Assembly: GCF_000758165.1 (NCBI RefSeq)
Contig: NZ_JNUP01000065.1
Coordinates: 271,359-335,358, forward strand
Direction of reading: 5' to 3'
DNA length: 64,000 nucleotides
Source: Spirochaeta lutea
GTDB taxonomy: Bacteria > Spirochaetota > Spirochaetia > DSM-27196 > Salinispiraceae
Shown here: positions 48,501-56,120 of the stretch, piece by piece
Position numbering within the stretch: the stretch's first letter is position 1
How the letters are laid out: every line of letters starts with the position of its first letter
Notes under the pieces: generated by a model
Database searches by the model: none
What the model saw: the letters and a program-made list of their open reading frames with translations, nothing else
Told to the model about the DNA's origin: nothing
Translations under genes and position numbers: made by a program

Positions 48501-48783
48501 GAAGGTGAATGACTCCGGCTTTTACGAGTATATTTGTGTCCGGGGGGGTAATGTACACCACATCGGCCCGAAGGGTTTCGCCGTGTTTGGCTTCCTGGAC
48601 TGTCAGAGGACAGACCCGGGCAAGAAGTTCGGTGAGCATGCTCTTGTGGGTGGGGCTGAGGTGCTGGGCAACAATAAAACTGGCATTGGTTGGTTTCCGG
48701 GGTAGAGCGCCCAGGAGTTCCTGTAGGGCCTCCAAACCCCCGGCGGATGATCCTATGCCTACCGTGAACCTGGGTGTACTCAT
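45598..48783 (-). CDS. CheB-CheR-PAS-histidine kinase fusion protein
   Basis: 1061 residues. CheB methylesterase domain (GIGSSAGGLEAL, QHLSPTHKS, LSGTGRDGS), with no receiver; CheR methyltransferase domain (LRVWVPGCSTGEEAYTLA, LDLISCRNLLIYF); a coiled coil of NEELQS/SNEELE repeats (near 690-730); PAS; then a HisKA_2-type kinase with HHRVKNNFQM (His 866/867), N-box LNEIMTNSLKYAFP and DTGVGIPEE. The fusion may couple receptor methylation-like chemistry to phosphorelay signalling. Start at MSTPRFTVG, set by TTGCCA-17-TACAAT and six bases to the ATG; a longer frame upstream passes through non-coding hairpins. Confidence 0.9.
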   Translation of the reverse strand: MSTPRFTVGIGSSAGGLEALQELLGALPRKPTNASFIVAQHLSPTHKSMLTELLARVCPLTVQEAKHGETLRADVVYITPPDTNILVKAGVIHLQKPISQTGPKPSVDILFHSLAADCQEYAAGIVLSGTGRDGSKGCQDIKREGGLVIIQDPITAKYDGMPQAALSVGLVDAVLPPDRILPELLIYLDDPQEVTREALGTKKEDLQTLLEILGTHRGVHFQDYKQTTILRRIHKRLTTLKLPTLTQYLEFIDTNPGELDILFQTLLIGVTHFFRDAEAFLTLKDELRKLMEQKPKGSTLRVWVPGCSTGEEAYTLAIIAKDLASAMDSPPSIQIFATDLDTKAIDSARKGHYSPEALIEVPQDLLDTYFTQDGQGYTINKNIRQLVLFSRHDLTENPPFLRLDLISCRNLLIYFTSELQHHVLPVFHYALNNPGLLFLGKSETIGPFTDLFNPVHPRHRIFSRRTGEKLVPAPHPSYRRKTGYEPSRPKGPKQSISDMVKETLFTGFEHPYAVINNQGQVLELQGDTSPFLGLRPGLLDGNITNLVHPALNLEVRNLLGHAVEERKPRRSAFRTFQDLPHTSRLRITVAPLLYSSIHQDLYIIIFEILDLLDLGGDSDARPSDTPGDGTIQDNTQVAALQLELDSAREDLQNYIEELETSNEELQSLNEELQSTNEELQSSNEELETSNEELQSSNEELQVAYTELRLSNTRLEEREQELGASRERLELALWGGDLAWWDWDIPSSQVNFADNKVSMLGYNPETFPRTLDSFLELVHPEDYDRTMEAMRNHLEGKTGLYEVEYRIRCKDGSYIWFWDKGQVVSRSSAGKPLRVIGVVINVDRRKRTEIELARAIKEREILLREIHHRVKNNFQMISSLLELQLMDVEDRQIQQFLSDTKDRITSMALIHRELYQNDDLGGIQLRGYLEALMENILFSYPLKNKELQLKRNIQDLRLPIDAMIPLALILNEIMTNSLKYAFPEDHSGPKDISLSIRQEDASCQVEYSDTGVGIPEEVVQGRRQGMGMRLVTSLTRQLAGSYRFTGNHGTRFELSFPLNSEE

Positions 48784-48789
48784 AGCCTT

Positions 48790-48818
48790 ATTGTAGGTCA
48801 TGGGGTTGGTGGTGGCAA
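48790..48818 (-). promoter_or_regulatory. Promoter of the CheB-CheR-kinase gene, leaderless layout
   Basis: Minus strand TTGCCA (48813-48818), 17 bases, TACAAT (48790-48795), six bases (AAGGCT), ATG. No separate Shine-Dalgarno. Confidence 0.75.
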
Positions 48819-48863
48819 ACCCTATTTTCCGGGTATACTTAGGGGTATCGGTGACGGGTAGCT

Positions 48864-48904
48864 CCCCGTTTTCCAAAATTGCGAAACAATTTTGGAAAAC
48901 GGGG
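48864..48904. repeat. Perfect 18-bp inverted repeat (hairpin)
   Basis: CCCCGTTTTCCAAAATTG (48864-48881), loop CGAAA, and the exact complement (48887-48904). No T run on either strand, so not a simple terminator. Confidence 0.9.
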
Positions 48905-49060
48905 CGGCGGGCAAGTCCGCCAGCTGTCCTGGGTTGCTTCCCAACTACGGACAACTGGCGGGTATCCACAATGTCTCGGTCAAGCCTGGGGCTTGCCCAG
49001 GCCGCTGCGGATACCTGCCAGCCCCGGTATCTGGCGTACCGTACAGCCTTGTGCACACAA
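48905..49060. other. Structured intergenic region with a decayed MITE end
   Basis: Adjoins the perfect hairpin. CCGCCAGCTGTCC (from 48918) pairs with GGACAACTGGCGG (from 48951) with one mismatch, and CCTGGGGCTTGCCCAGG is a small hairpin near 48985-49001. Positions 49027-49060 resemble the right end of the MITE-like elements (TATCTGGCGTA...CAGCCTT-TGC-CAC). No gene. Confidence 0.55.
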
Positions 49061-49106
49061 CCTAGGGCAAGGAAGATCATGGTGGTATAGAGGGAGGAGA
49101 CAGGGG

Positions 49107-50480
49107 ATGAATGATCTTCAGTACCGTTTAGATAATTCCGCAAAAATCTGGCCGGCTCTTCTCTCGCCGCGATACACCACCTGGTTCCGCTTATTTGCTG
49201 TTTTTACCGAGCCGGTACTGTATGAGGCAGCCAGAGGTGCGGTTTCTAAGGCCTTTAATGATCATCCCTACCTTGCTGTGAGGCTGAAACCCGGATTGTT
49301 CTGGTACCATCTGGCGCCCCTTAAGCATCCCGTGGATCTGCAACCCGACAATAGTCCACCCTGCATGACCTATGAGGGATCCAGGAAAACCGGTCCCCTG
49401 GTTCGGGTGTATGCCTACCGGAAAACCCTGGCTGTCGAAGCCAGCCACATGGTAACCGACGGTACCGGTCTAAAGGTGTTCTTCACCACCCTCCTGGCCG
49501 AGTACACCCGGCTCCGCCGGGAACTCCTCGCGGCCGGACCGGAGGTCCGGGAATCCCTTGTGCAACACTGCACCAAGCCCCTGCCCATTCCCGATCCGAC
49601 CCATCACCGTCCAGAAACCTGGGAAGACAGCTATGTGACCCACGGTATTGTGGATCCCCCGGGCGCCCGGCACCGGTCCATGCCGAAACCCGATGTCCCA
49701 AGCAAGGCCCTGCATTTTCCCCTGGCTCTGCTTCCCCGGGGCCAGTATCGGATATCACTAATCCGGTACAGCGCCGCGGCAATCCGGGGCCGGGCAAAAC
49801 AGTACGGCATCAGCGTAGGCGAATACCTTGAATCCCTGGTTATGCTAGGCTTCCAGCGGGCAGCCCGGGAAGCGGAGCAGTGGCCGGGGATGCTGCCCGG
49901 GAGGAGCCGCCTCTCCAGGCCGATTCGGTTTCTGATTCCCGTGGATTTACGGAGGCTCTATAATTCCCGGACCATGCGGAACTTTTTCATCGGACTGCCT
50001 GTGGAGATTGACCCCAGGCTCGGGGATTTTACCCTGGAAGAGATCATCCGCCGGGTGCACCATGCCCAACGGGCGGAGCTGGATGCCAAGTACCTGCGTA
50101 AGCAACTCGCCCGGAACGCCCGGAGTCAGCAATCCCTGATGCTGCGACTGGTGCCCCTCTGGCTCAAGGATATTGTGCTCCGAATGGTATACCGAAGCAT
50201 CGGTGATGTTCGGTACACCGGAAGCTTCAGTAATCTTGGCCGGGTTAGTGAAACCGTACCCGGTCTGGCCTGGGTGGGATTCGTGCCGCCCCCCAGTCCG
50301 GTGAATCCTATTAATGTGACGGCTATTACCTACGGGGATGAGCTCTGTCTGGGGTTTGGGAAGATGACCCGGGTGGGCAGGATTGAGCATCAGGTAGTCC
50401 GGGCCTTTGCCGAGCAGGGGCTGAGGGGCCGTCTGATGACGAATTTTGAGGGATCGACCCTCTGGGGAGGTTTACAATGA
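49107..50480 (+). CDS. Acyltransferase of the alcohol-acetyltransferase / condensation-domain type
   Basis: 457 residues. SHMVTDGTGLKVF resembles the HxxxDG active site of CoA-dependent acyltransferases; the C-terminal half fits the same fold. Start at MNDLQYRLD with AGGGAGGAGA upstream. Substrates unknown. The stop overlaps the start of a DUF6320-like membrane protein (ATGA), a pairing I recall from other bacteria, which suggests lipid or envelope acylation. Confidence 0.78.
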   Translation: MNDLQYRLDNSAKIWPALLSPRYTTWFRLFAVFTEPVLYEAARGAVSKAFNDHPYLAVRLKPGLFWYHLAPLKHPVDLQPDNSPPCMTYEGSRKTGPLVRVYAYRKTLAVEASHMVTDGTGLKVFFTTLLAEYTRLRRELLAAGPEVRESLVQHCTKPLPIPDPTHHRPETWEDSYVTHGIVDPPGARHRSMPKPDVPSKALHFPLALLPRGQYRISLIRYSAAAIRGRAKQYGISVGEYLESLVMLGFQRAAREAEQWPGMLPGRSRLSRPIRFLIPVDLRRLYNSRTMRNFFIGLPVEIDPRLGDFTLEEIIRRVHHAQRAELDAKYLRKQLARNARSQQSLMLRLVPLWLKDIVLRMVYRSIGDVRYTGSFSNLGRVSETVPGLAWVGFVPPPSPVNPINVTAITYGDELCLGFGKMTRVGRIEHQVVRAFAEQGLRGRLMTNFEGSTLWGGLQ

Positions 50481-51328
50481 ACGCCGGACCGGAACACGAC
50501 CGAGATAGCCATCACACAAGAAGCGAGGGTGATTATTCTGAATCCCTCCAAAGGACGAAGGAGCAAGAAAGACCCCTCGGCATCCGAGGATGCGGCAACT
50601 GCGGTATTCAGATTTTACAGCCCGGAGAATTCTGCCCCCTATGCGGCGGGCCGTTGGAGGACACGTCAGAGGATGTGAACGCTCCCCTTCAGTCTCCCCG
50701 GGAACCCCTCAGGGAAGACCGGGTTTTTCCCAATCCCTCGGGCCAGCAGGATTTTTCCCTGGGACGGAGTCTGGTCTCCCGTATCCCCTACGCCCTGGTG
50801 GTTTGGGGAATCTTGCTCATCCCTGCCCTGGTGGTGCTGATCATCGACGGACAGATGACCGGGATGTGGTCCTGGTCCCGGTACGTCCATTTGTCCCTGG
50901 GGTTCTTAGCCCTGGGGGTGGGAGGCTCAATCTTGGCAGGTTCCAGGGCTTGGGTTCATATTGTAGTCTGGTATGCCGCGTGTACCGGGTTTGTCCTGCT
51001 TTTAGACGGCTTAACACCCCTTCACGGATGGGCCCGGGGGATTGCCGTGCCGGTAATCTCCATGGCGTTTGCCGGTATCGGCCTACTATCCATCCTGGTA
51101 CGGGCCCTCCATCCCGGGGGGCTTGGGGTACTCAGCGGGTTATCCGTCATCCTTAGTCTGTTTTGCATCGGGGTTGAGCTCCAGCTCTATCTCTACTTTC
51201 AGCTCGCCGCCGCCCTGGTCTGGTCTCCCATCGTTGCTGCGGTGCTGCTCCCCCTGGGGCTGATCCTGGGGATAATCCGACGGTTGATGCATAATAGTTC
51301 CCGGGTACAGCGGTTCTTCCACTGGTGA
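50477..51328 (+). CDS. Zinc-ribbon membrane protein, DUF6320-like
   Basis: 283 residues. A short zinc ribbon (CGNCGIQILQPGEFCPLCGG, about residues 36-55) is followed by a polar linker and six membrane helices. Its start overlaps the acyltransferase stop. The N-terminus contains EGDYSES, coded by a degenerate short-repeat copy (near 50524). Function unknown, probably works with the acyltransferase. Confidence 0.75.
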   Translation: MNAGPEHDRDSHHTRSEGDYSESLQRTKEQERPLGIRGCGNCGIQILQPGEFCPLCGGPLEDTSEDVNAPLQSPREPLREDRVFPNPSGQQDFSLGRSLVSRIPYALVVWGILLIPALVVLIIDGQMTGMWSWSRYVHLSLGFLALGVGGSILAGSRAWVHIVVWYAACTGFVLLLDGLTPLHGWARGIAVPVISMAFAGIGLLSILVRALHPGGLGVLSGLSVILSLFCIGVELQLYLYFQLAAALVWSPIVAAVLLPLGLILGIIRRLMHNSSRVQRFFHW

Positions 51329-51429
51329 CGGGCTCTTCTCGGGGCTGCCCTTCTCTAGGAGCGGATTTGGGGTGATGGTACTGCTGGAATCTCCCTAACC
51401 CCGGGGTGCTCCTCCGGATCCTGGCCCCT

Positions 51430-52395
51430 CTAGGCAGTCAGATGATTTGCCAGCTCGACGGTATGCTGGGAATCCCGGGCCAGGCCATCGGCTCCCAGGG
51501 TCTTCCAGAGGTCGGGATCCAGGGCAAAGGCCCGACCGCCCAGGATAATCCGGGGACAATCGTCTCCCCGGAGGTGGGAGCGGAGAAAACCGATAATATT
51601 GGCTGTGCTGTCGATATGGTGGGGCATGGTAACACTTATTCCCAGCACATGGGGGTTGTAGGAATGGATTGCCTTCAGGGTTTCCTGGGAGGGCAGGTAG
51701 GTTCCCAGGAAAAATGTATCCCAGCCGTCCATGTACAAGAAGTCAGAGGCCATTTGCAATCCGATATCGTGGAGTTCTCCGCTGGCCGCCATGGCAAGGA
51801 AGCGCCGGTTTTTTTTAGGGGCCTGATTAACCCTGGTCCGCAGGTTGGCCATAATATTCCGGATCGTCTGACTCGCCAGATGTTCGGTATACACATCCAC
51901 CTGGCCCTGTTCCCAGAGATCTCCGATCCTATGCAGTACCGGTTCCAGGATATGGCGGTAGGTTAATTCGATGGTCTGTCTATCCTGGGCGAATTGCAGG
52001 ACCCCGTCGGCCCCCTCCTGGGGTTGCCCGTGGATAATGGAACTCAGGAGCAGCTCCGAGAGTCGTTGGGAGTGCAGTTCCTCCGATTCCTTTAGGGGCC
52101 TATCAGGTTCCCGGCTCAACCGGGCGCTATCGTCCCTACCGCCCGGATAGATCCGGGGGATGGTCTCGGTGGCGGGGTACGGGGGCGTGGGGTTCATGTT
52201 CCTGCCCAGGAGATAGTCCAGGCTCACAGAAAAATAGTCGGCGATTTTTACCAGCATCTCGCTGTCGGGAAATCTGGCGCCCTGTTCGTAGTTGGCCACT
52301 GTGGTTTGCCCGATCCCGAGAACATCTCCCAGTTCGCGTTGGGTGAGACCCTTCTTCTTCCGTAGATTACGCAGATTTTCTGAAAATATAGTCAT
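51430..52395 (-). CDS. XRE-type regulator with a CarH-like B12-binding domain
   Basis: 321 residues. An XRE/Cro helix-turn-helix (about 8-62, LTQRELGDVLGIGQTTVANYEQG) replaces the MerR domain found in CarH. After a linker comes a B12-binding helical bundle with the W-x9-EH motif of CarH photoreceptors (W161, E171, H172), then a Rossmann B12 domain with the base-off ligand ELHDIG (H209). CarH uses adenosylcobalamin to sense light and represses carotenoid genes in the dark; the same here is inference. The residue after W161 is Glu, where CarH has a His used in its light state. Neighbour: divergent glycosyltransferase gene. Confidence 0.82.
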   Translation of the reverse strand: MTIFSENLRNLRKKKGLTQRELGDVLGIGQTTVANYEQGARFPDSEMLVKIADYFSVSLDYLLGRNMNPTPPYPATETIPRIYPGGRDDSARLSREPDRPLKESEELHSQRLSELLLSSIIHGQPQEGADGVLQFAQDRQTIELTYRHILEPVLHRIGDLWEQGQVDVYTEHLASQTIRNIMANLRTRVNQAPKKNRRFLAMAASGELHDIGLQMASDFLYMDGWDTFFLGTYLPSQETLKAIHSYNPHVLGISVTMPHHIDSTANIIGFLRSHLRGDDCPRIILGGRAFALDPDLWKTLGADGLARDSQHTVELANHLTA

Positions 52396-52426
52396 CGGTT
52401 ACTGTTCCCTATTCCTCAGGGACAAA

Positions 52427-52446
52427 ATAACACATAATGTTGTTAT
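52427..52446. promoter_or_regulatory. Candidate operator of the XRE-B12 regulator
   Basis: ATAACA (52427-52432) and TGTTAT (52441-52446) form an inverted repeat with an 8-base spacer, just downstream of a minus-strand TATACT -10. Position favours autoregulation and possible control of the divergent gene at 52537. Confidence 0.5.
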
Positions 52447-52489
52447 AGTATAGCAGCACATCACCCTTCATCACAAAGTGAGTTGTATG

Positions 52490-52518
52490 TTGCGGTTTTA
52501 CCGGTCATATTCTATAGT
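52490..52518 (+). promoter_or_regulatory. Promoter of the glycosyltransferase-like gene
   Basis: TTGCGG (52490-52495), 17 bases, TATAGT (52513-52518), then AGGAG and the ATG at 52537. Confidence 0.6.
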
Positions 52519-52536
52519 GACCACAGGAGTTGCTCA

Positions 52537-53988
52537 ATGCAGGTGTTTGGAAATAAGCTCTCACAACGTGCTGTGCGTAGTGCCCGACGGAAGGCAGCCC
52601 GGATGGCAAGGCGGTACGGCTACACTTCCGACGACCGTGTAAACATCATGGAGGGGCAGCCCAAGGCCCAGCCTCCCCTCTTGGGAATTCATCCTCTTGT
52701 TCCTGCGCCGGGGGTTACCGAACCCCTGAAAATCGACAAGGGGATTGTCCTGGGAACCATCCGCATGGGATTCGGCCATTACCGTATGGCCCTGGCCCTG
52801 GCCTCTGCAGCCCACTCCCGGGGCCTGATACCCTATTGGCTTGACTTTTTGTCCTTTCCTGAGAGCCCGGTTTCAAAGATCATCGACTATCTGGACGGTC
52901 TCTACCGCTTCGGATCGAGATTGAGCCAGCGCTGGCCGCTTTTTAATAACCTGGTTTGGGAGCGTCTGACCTCGGAATTCGGCCGACCCATAACGGGCAC
53001 CGCCCGGTATCTGGCCCTGGCTGAGATTCTGGCCCAGGTACCCAAGGGACTGTCCCCTGATACTCCCTACGTGGCAACCCATCCCTGGACAGCCCAGGCT
53101 GCAGTCGCTGCCGGACTCACCAATGTCGTGAATATTGTCCCTGACAACATGCCCCTGGCCTTCCATCTGGCTGAGGGAGCAGTACACACCGTTCAAACCG
53201 CCTCAGGCTTCTTGGGGTACAGGACCCTCCGAGAGATGGGCATTACCAGGAATGAGGTGATGAAACCTATGTCCCAAGGAAATATCGTGTACACCGGCCA
53301 CTACGTAGACCACGAGCTGGTGGCAAACCTAGAAGGAGATTGCGCACGCCGTCTTGACCGTATCCATTCCGGGGCACCCCGGCGGGTTCTCATGACCATA
53401 GGCGGGGCCGGAGCACAACTGTCCAAGTTTACCGCCATCATACGCCATCTGCGTAGACGCATCCTGGACCGGAGCGTAACGGTGCTGGTAAATCTGGGGG
53501 ACCACTACAGTCGATGGGCGGAGCTTAAACAAAATCTCACCCGGATGCGGCTTCCCTTTCAACTCTGGGATGATGATTGGGCGGGGTTCCAGGACTTCGT
53601 CGCCCGGCTTCAGAGCGAGACCCTCGGGGGCATTTTTGTAATTTTGCACCGGGATACCTTTCCGGCGGTGTATTCCACCAATCTTTTAATGCGGGAAAGC
53701 GATGTACTAATTACAAAACCATCGGAGCTGTCCTTCTACCCGGTTCCGAAGCTCTTTATTCAGCGGGTAGGCAAGCATGAGGCCATGGGCGCTATTCATA
53801 GCTCGGAGATCGGTGACGGATCCCTGGAGACCAGCAGGATGCCTCATGTGCTACAAATTCTCGATGTGCTGCTTGACGATACGGATCTACTATCCCTCTA
53901 CATCGACCGTCTTTTGGGGAATAAAAAAGCGGGAGTGTACGACGGCGCTTACCGCGCTATTGATCTGGTTCTATCCCGGCGGCAGTGA
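52537..53988 (+). CDS. Glycosyltransferase-like protein (MGDG synthase/MurG-like fold)
   Basis: 483 residues. GIVLGTIRMGFGHYRMALALASAA resembles the nucleotide-sugar-synthase N-domain loop of MGDG synthases, and GGAGAQLSKF with a C-domain ending LLMRESDVLITKPSELSFYPVPK resembles the acceptor/donor half of GT28 enzymes. Likely makes a membrane glycolipid; I am not certain of the exact family. Start chosen by AGGAG seven bases before ATG. Divergent from the XRE-B12 regulator. Confidence 0.65.
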   Translation: MQVFGNKLSQRAVRSARRKAARMARRYGYTSDDRVNIMEGQPKAQPPLLGIHPLVPAPGVTEPLKIDKGIVLGTIRMGFGHYRMALALASAAHSRGLIPYWLDFLSFPESPVSKIIDYLDGLYRFGSRLSQRWPLFNNLVWERLTSEFGRPITGTARYLALAEILAQVPKGLSPDTPYVATHPWTAQAAVAAGLTNVVNIVPDNMPLAFHLAEGAVHTVQTASGFLGYRTLREMGITRNEVMKPMSQGNIVYTGHYVDHELVANLEGDCARRLDRIHSGAPRRVLMTIGGAGAQLSKFTAIIRHLRRRILDRSVTVLVNLGDHYSRWAELKQNLTRMRLPFQLWDDDWAGFQDFVARLQSETLGGIFVILHRDTFPAVYSTNLLMRESDVLITKPSELSFYPVPKLFIQRVGKHEAMGAIHSSEIGDGSLETSRMPHVLQILDVLLDDTDLLSLYIDRLLGNKKAGVYDGAYRAIDLVLSRRQ

Positions 53989-54082
53989 GGCGGTTCCGAC
54001 TCCGCCCATGACAGGAGGTCCTGCCAAGGACGCCGTGTCCCGGGTAGGCCGGATAATCAATTCTGAGGGGATTTTAAAGGGA

Positions 54083-54466
54083 TTAGGAAGCTGGAGACCC
54101 CAGGTAGCGCTGTAACGCATCCTGCACGGCTTGGATCTGGACGGGTTTTATGAGCACCTCGTTCATCCCTGCTTCCAGACAGAGGCTGCGGTCTTCCTCG
54201 GAGGAGTGGGCCGTTAAGGCCAGGATGGGGGTGGTGACCCCCTGGGCGCGAAGCTCCCGTGCGGCTTCAAGTCCGTCTTTCTCAGGCATACTCAGATCCA
54301 TGAGGATGATCCCTACCTCTTCGCCCCGGCGCTCATATACCCGGATGGCCTCCTCCCCGGTCTGAGCCTCCAGGGCTGAAAACCCGGCGCGTTCAACTAT
54401 CTTTACTAAGAACATTCTGTTAATTGCTTCATCCTCGGCGATGAGGACCAACTGAGGTGTTTTCAT
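54083..54466 (-). CDS. Single-domain response regulator
   Basis: 127 residues, only a receiver: acidic pair AEDEA, phospho-Asp in GIILMDLSMPEKDG, Thr/Lys in ALTAHS and VLIKPVQ. It would pass phosphate or dock to a partner, like CheY or Spo0F. TACACT (54473-54478) ends six bases before the ATG at 54466, the leaderless layout. Divergent from ttcA. Confidence 0.9.
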   Translation of the reverse strand: MKTPQLVLIAEDEAINRMFLVKIVERAGFSALEAQTGEEAIRVYERRGEEVGIILMDLSMPEKDGLEAARELRAQGVTTPILALTAHSSEEDRSLCLEAGMNEVLIKPVQIQAVQDALQRYLGSPAS

Positions 54467-54513
54467 TCTACAAGTGTAATCATTTTCCCTGGTATGTGCT
54501 ATTGTCCACGGAT

Positions 54514-55257
54514 ATGTCAGATCTACTCGCAACAATTCAGAAACGGATGGCCCGGTCGGTTAAGGAGTATGACATGATTCATCCGGGCGATCGGGTTCTA
54601 TTGGCGGTATCCGGGGGTAAGGACTCCATGACCATGGCTCGGGTCTTCCCACTGCTTCGAAGGGGACTCGGTATAGATTTTGAGTTCGCGGCCCTCCATG
54701 TGCGGTCGGACTTCGCCCAGTCGGTGGATCTTTCGGCCATGAAGGGGTTCCTGGATGACTGGGGGGTGCCCTGGGAGATCATTGAGGTGGGGGTACAGAA
54801 GCGGTTAAAACCCGGTCAGAAGATGAACTGCTACTGGTGTTCCACCCAGCGCCGGACTGAACTGCTCAAGTATGCTAGAGCGAAGGGGTACAACAAGATA
54901 GCCTTGGGTCACCACATGGACGACATACTAGAGACCTTTCTCATGAACATGATGCTCAAAGGTGAGCTCTCTACCATGATGCCGGTGTTACCCTACGAGC
55001 AGTATCCCCAAACCGTCATCCGGCCCATGAGTCTGCTCTCCGAAGAGGAGATAATTGCCTTCGCAGACTGGTCGGGAATCCGGAAATACGCCTGCACCTG
55101 CGGGTACGATACCCAGAGCCGTCGCAGGGATGTACGCCGGGTACTGGATACCATGGAGGAGGAATTCGGCAGGGATGTAAAGCGGAAAATGTTCCAGGCC
55201 ATGGGAAACCCGGTTCTATCCTACCTGCCGGTTCCACAAAAAAATCCCGCCGGTTAG
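54514..55257 (+). CDS. ttcA: TtcA-family tRNA thiolation enzyme
   Basis: 247 residues. PP-loop SGGKDSMTM (near residue 33), CYWC (Fe-S Cys pair) and a later YACTCGYD motif are as in TtcA, which makes 2-thiocytidine-32 in tRNA with a 4Fe-4S cluster. GHHMDDILETFLMN matches as well. Start chosen at MSDLLATIQKRM, close to TATTGT (eight bases before). The 3' end holds the terminator of the convergent hsp20. Confidence 0.9.
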   Translation: MSDLLATIQKRMARSVKEYDMIHPGDRVLLAVSGGKDSMTMARVFPLLRRGLGIDFEFAALHVRSDFAQSVDLSAMKGFLDDWGVPWEIIEVGVQKRLKPGQKMNCYWCSTQRRTELLKYARAKGYNKIALGHHMDDILETFLMNMMLKGELSTMMPVLPYEQYPQTVIRPMSLLSEEEIIAFADWSGIRKYACTCGYDTQSRRRDVRRVLDTMEEEFGRDVKRKMFQAMGNPVLSYLPVPQKNPAG

Positions 55258-55265
55258 GGCGGGAT
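55237..55265 (-). terminator. Terminator of hsp20, overlapping the end of ttcA
   Basis: Minus strand hairpin ATCCCGCCC ... GGCGGGAT followed by seven T. It lies 44 bases past the hsp20 stop and covers the ttcA stop codon. Confidence 0.85.
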
Positions 55266-55308
55266 CGGGCAGCTCCTGAAGGCCGAAGGGGCTTTGATGA
55301 ACCCCAGG

Positions 55309-55791
55309 CTATTCTGCGGAGATGGAAATCTTCTTCGGTAGAGCCTTTTCCTGTTTGGGCAGCTCCAGGATCAGTAAGCCATGGGCGAACCGTGCCTGAA
55401 CCTTGGCCTGATCAACATCCTTGGGAAGCACGAAGCTCCGGTTTATTTCGGCGCGGTTCCGCTCCCGCAAGAGGTAGCGCTCCGCCGGCTTAGTCTGCTC
55501 TTGCTGTTCGGTTTCTCCGGCATTGGAATCACCAGAACCCTTGGAAGACTGACTCAGATGCAACACCCCGTCCTCCAGGGTTATATCGATGTCCTCCTGG
55601 GTCAGACCGGGCAGCTCCGCCTCGAGGATGTACCCCGCTTCGTTCTCCCGAATGTCCACCGAGGGATGCCGGGTCGTCAGGGAACCCACGCGCCCGAAGC
55701 TGTGGCTGTTATCGAACATGCTATCCAGAATGCGGTCCATTTCGTTGAAGATGGATGCCGGCTTGCGGTTGGTAATGACAATATTTCTCAT
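55309..55791 (-). CDS. Small heat shock protein, Hsp20 family
   Basis: 160 residues. Alpha-crystallin domain: PSVDIRENEAGYILEAELPGLTQEDIDITLEDGVLHL and the C-terminal FAHGLLILELPKQE; IXI-like IS tail. Binds unfolding proteins. An insert (KGSGDSNAGETEQQEQTKPAE) between strands carries the GDSNA form of the dispersed repeat. Start chosen at MRNIVITN behind AGGAGG. Confidence 0.92.
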   Translation of the reverse strand: MRNIVITNRKPASIFNEMDRILDSMFDNSHSFGRVGSLTTRHPSVDIRENEAGYILEAELPGLTQEDIDITLEDGVLHLSQSSKGSGDSNAGETEQQEQTKPAERYLLRERNRAEINRSFVLPKDVDQAKVQARFAHGLLILELPKQEKALPKKISISAE

Positions 55792-55824
55792 GGTTGTCCT
55801 CCTAAAAAATCTTGTGCCCATAGT

Positions 55825-55842
55825 ATTGCAAACGCCGTGCCA
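55825..55842 (-). promoter_or_regulatory. Sigma-54 promoter of hsp20
   Basis: Minus strand TGGCACG-N4-TTGCAAT (55842 down to 55825) is a near-perfect -24/-12 pair. The expected start is near 55815, about 25 bases before the ATG. No sigma-70 promoter of similar quality is present. Confidence 0.85.
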
Positions 55843-56120
55843 ACTTTGCTTTCATTTTTATTATGGTGATTCGAATGCGTTACGCCTCAGGGGCTTTTCT
55901 TTCTAACCCTTAATAATGTAAGGAAATAGCGGTTCCTGTCCGGGGGTATTTCGTCGGTTCGGATCCGGGGTTTTCCGGTACCGGGTCGTGGGCAAATCTC
56001 CACCACACCCGTCCGGGGTGGGGTTTTTCGCCGCCTTGGACCAGGGGAGGGTATGGGAATGGGTCAAAACGGCCCACTCTGCCGGGGTGCTGTCGAATTA
56101 TGGGTCCTTTCCGGGCTAGG
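55843..56120. other. Intergenic region upstream of hsp20
   Basis: No gene. The hsp20-proximal part holds a ...GATTCGAATGCG... copy of the short dispersed repeat (55862-55875) and could carry activator sites. The remainder (about 55930-56110) is GC-rich with no clear structure. Confidence 0.4.

Noticed and set aside
48879-49106. N-terminal extension of the acyltransferase
   Set aside because: It runs through inverted repeats and a MITE remnant; a strong Shine-Dalgarno precedes the ATG at 49107.
48784-49143. N-terminal extension of the CheB-CheR-kinase to 49143
   Set aside because: It would translate the hairpin region; the promoter TTGCCA-17-TACAAT lies between it and the good start MSTPRF.
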